Assembly (NCBI GenBank): GCA_907163375.1
Contig: CAJQUW010004580.1
Coordinates: 806,001-870,000 of the forward strand
Direction: 5' to 3'
DNA from: Prostheceraeus crozeri
Lineage: Eukaryota > Platyhelminthes > Polycladida > Euryleptidae
Length of the DNA stretch: 64,000 nt
Shown here one piece after another: positions 63,301 to 64,000 of the stretch. The position numbers were made by a program, and so were the translations under genes. The notes beneath the pieces are model-generated. The model was not told the DNA's origin. It saw only the letters and a program-made list of their open reading frames with translations, and ran no database searches. Position 1 is the first letter of the stretch. The number at the start of each line of letters is the position of its first letter.

Positions 63301-64000
63301 AAACAAAACTACTGAGTCTGATATGTATCTGTTCTAAGCAACATCGCAAACAACATCATAAAGATAATGGGCCTCTGCTGTGTTACTTCGCCATTTGCAT
63401 CAATTGGTAAAAGCCCCTATGATTTGCTTAATATGTTGGATTTACAAATTTGTCAACTTCATTCTTCATAGCTTATAGGCTACTATAGGCCAATATTGCA
63501 TGAAGAATGAAGATGACACATTTCGAAATCATTATTAGTAAATTATCATTAATGAGTCATTCTATAAACTAAATGTAATCAAAAAATATCTGCAATAAGA
63601 TTAGTTCTGCTTATCTTGGTGATCAATAATCAGTATAGGTTAACAGCTACTTTTTATATCCCATCGAATTTGTTATCCACAGACATCACTTGAGCTTTAG
63701 ATAGTTTTTTCATATACATGGTTTTCCAAAATATCGATTAAGCCTCATAGTGAAGTGACAAAATTTGTTGATACATGAAATTTTCTTTAGTAAGTCTATG
63801 AGGTTTGATATACGAAGTACCGGTACGTAGGAAAAATGAAAAGCAATGATGTTTTATCTTGTGTACAATGAAGTTTAAGGGGATTGATTTAAAAATCACA
63901 TGCAATTTTAATGGGGAAATTGTGACAGACAAAGTTAAAAAACACGATTTCATTGAGTTTTAAGCTATAGCTCCTGAACTAATTGGCATTTCTGCAAAAT
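63301..64000. other. No recognised gene
   Basis: AT-rich right edge of the window. A minus-strand frame of 71 codons (63738-63953) shows no recognised relative. Confidence 0.4.

Noticed and set aside
1-64000. CRISPR-like or prokaryotic operon features.
   Set aside because: Spliceosomal introns, eukaryotic transposons and lack of operon-like gene packing exclude a prokaryotic source; the regular repeats present are coding or satellite repeats without spacers.

Overview
The window is eukaryotic nuclear DNA: AT-rich, intron-bearing, and dominated by transposable elements. The mix (mariner/DD34D, pogo, PIF/Harbinger, piggyBac, EnSpm/TNP2, a Sola-like element, several Penelope-like fragments, a CR1/Jockey-type LINE, a BEL/Pao fossil, foldback elements) fits an invertebrate animal. 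The phylum cannot be fixed from sequence alone. No rRNA, complete tRNA or CRISPR array was seen.

Layout. 0.4-1 kb holds a decayed unrecognised exon. 1.3-3.5 kb has a hairpin element and two decayed mariners. 3.9-7.5 kb is an EnSpm/TNP2 transposase split by a mariner with perfect 26-bp ends. 8.6-9.4 kb is a BEN-like reading frame. 9.5-12 kb is a cluster of inverted-repeat elements. 13.5-27.5 kb is a four-level nest: a Penelope-like fragment is interrupted by a two-gene Harbinger (CTG duplicated), which is interrupted by a piggyBac (TTAA), which is interrupted by a Sola-like element (ATTT) whose transposase carries about 27 copies of a 29-residue repeat.

27.5-45.7 kb is threaded by one minus-strand multi-exon gene whose exons join in phase and resemble the animal 'SAMD3-like' family. 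Its introns hold a foldback, two element-like loci with K/R-rich frames or repeated short motifs, a pogo, three Penelope-like fragments, a mariner fragment and a second Harbinger. 46-51 kb has a foldback relative, a 336-bp-period tandem repeat and a K/R-rich element gene. 51.5-60.5 kb is a BEL/Pao fossil interrupted by a LINE (ORF1 plus ORF2), which is itself interrupted by a second piggyBac. 60.7-64 kb holds a LINE tail, pogo-like ends and an ATATCGAT-rich array.

Almost every mobile-element gene is broken. The exceptions are long open stretches in the LINE ORF2 (808 codons) and the Sola-like transposase (1217 codons). The SAMD3-like gene is the only candidate host gene.
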